6,803 bases of DNA, taken from positions 1 through 6,803 of the forward strand of contig DUIM01000068.1 in the NCBI GenBank assembly GCA_013330355.1. The letters are read 5' to 3'. Positions 6,435-6,803 of this stretch are shown here, one piece after another (positions within the stretch are counted from its first letter, which is position 1; each line of letters starts with the position of its first letter). The stretch is from Methanosarcinales archaeon. Lineage in GTDB: Archaea > Halobacteriota > Methanosarcinia > Methanosarcinales > Methanocomedenaceae. A program made the position numbers and the translations under genes. The notes under the pieces are model-generated. The model did no database searches. It was not told the DNA's origin and saw only the letters and a list, made by a program, of their open reading frames with translations.

Positions 6435-6448
6435 TCTGGATGAAGAAT

Positions 6449-6803
6449 ATGGAAAAAGTAGCAAGTCATGGTTTTTTTAAGTTCCTTGCACCGATTTATG
6501 ATATCGGGGCAAGGATTGCAATGATGGGACAGTATGACAGTTTGAGGAACCAGTTACTTGGAAAGATCGAGATAAAAAAAGGCAGGCGTGTACTGGATAT
6601 GGCCTCTGGCACGGGATATCTGGCTGAGCGACTGGGCGTGGTTGACCTGGTATGTACCGATATTTCTATTGAGATGATAAGACGCGCTAAGGCCAAGTCG
6701 AGAGGGGATTTTGTGCTTGCCGATGCCCACAGACTGCCTTTCAGGGATGGGGTTTTTGATGCTGCTGTCTCAAGTTTTGCTATGCATGAGGTGGCACAAC
6801 CTT
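6449..6803 (+). CDS. Class I SAM-dependent methyltransferase (3' partial)
   Basis: The visible 118 codons encode the N-terminal part of a Rossmann-fold methyltransferase of the UbiE/MenG and Methyltransf_11 type, which moves a methyl group from S-adenosylmethionine. An N-terminal segment FFKFLAPIYDIGARI resembles the lid region of UbiE-like enzymes. Motif I is VLDMASGTGYLAERL (48-62), which binds SAM. The acidic end of strand 2 is TDIS (Asp71), motif II is ADAHRLPF (91-98), and the following FDAAVSSFAMHEV (103-115) leads into motif III. The gene continues past the window, so the substrate-binding half is missing and the substrate is unknown. ATG 6449 is preferred because GGATGA (6438-6443) lies at Shine-Dalgarno distance. 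ATG 6440, in the same frame, would add three residues and cannot be excluded. Confidence 0.88.
   Translation, partial: MEKVASHGFFKFLAPIYDIGARIAMMGQYDSLRNQLLGKIEIKKGRRVLDMASGTGYLAERLGVVDLVCTDISIEMIRRAKAKSRGDFVLADAHRLPFRDGVFDAAVSSFAMHEVAQP

Larger units (their letters stand above)
6369..6448. promoter_or_regulatory. Divergent promoter region
   Basis: This 80-bp AT-rich gap separates the minus-strand membrane protein gene from the + strand methyltransferase gene. TTAATAATTATG around 6400-6411 could supply a TATA element on the minus strand, giving a start near 6380. On the + strand, GATATATTA at 6414-6422 would place a start just before ATG 6449, and the second copy at 6426-6434 seems too close. 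Exact promoter elements cannot be fixed by eye. Confidence 0.5.

Overview
The window looks like a chromosomal segment of a euryarchaeon, most likely a methanogen or methanotroph relative of the Methanosarcinales/Methanoperedens/ANME-2 type. This is inferred from protein style, not from a database search. The reasons are a gyrB-gyrA pair followed directly by scpA and scpB, an ScpA N-terminal region of archaeal type (EINPWSIDIVEITDKFL, then RISGRTLHYAAILLRMKS), AT-rich TATA-like upstream regions, and good GGAGGTG-type ribosome binding sites. No RNA gene, CRISPR array, insertion sequence or phage gene is visible.

Layout. Positions 1-105 hold the last 34 codons of gyrB. gyrA (95-2650) starts on TTG inside the gyrB end, overlaps it by 11 nt, and encodes an 851-residue DNA gyrase A subunit. 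After a 69-nt AT-rich gap with a perfect 10-bp tandem repeat and a possible promoter comes scpA (2720-3460). scpB (3451-4587) overlaps the end of scpA by 10 nt. A phytoene-desaturase-like FAD oxidoreductase (4611-6020) follows after 23 nt. These five genes all read on the + strand and probably form one operon, or gyrBA plus an scpAB-led unit. A small four-helix membrane protein (6024-6368, minus strand) converges on the oxidoreductase with only 3 nt between stop codons. An 80-nt AT-rich divergent promoter region then leads to a class I SAM-dependent methyltransferase (from 6449, + strand) that runs off the window.

How the genes fit together. Gyrase introduces negative supercoils, and ScpA/ScpB are the kleisin and winged-helix partners of an SMC condensin, so the first four genes form a chromosome-topology and compaction module. 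No smc gene is present here and it must lie elsewhere. The oxidoreductase, membrane protein and methyltransferase are not obviously linked to it. An isoprenoid-lipid or quinone-like role is conceivable but unproven.

The most unusual points are the ScpB protein, about twice the usual length with a C-terminal region of about 230 residues I cannot assign; a Glu-rich repetitive N-terminal tail on GyrA; and alanine at the GyrA position equivalent to E. coli Ser83. I see no wholly new multi-gene system. The best candidate for something undescribed is the gyrase-condensin operon with its extended ScpB.
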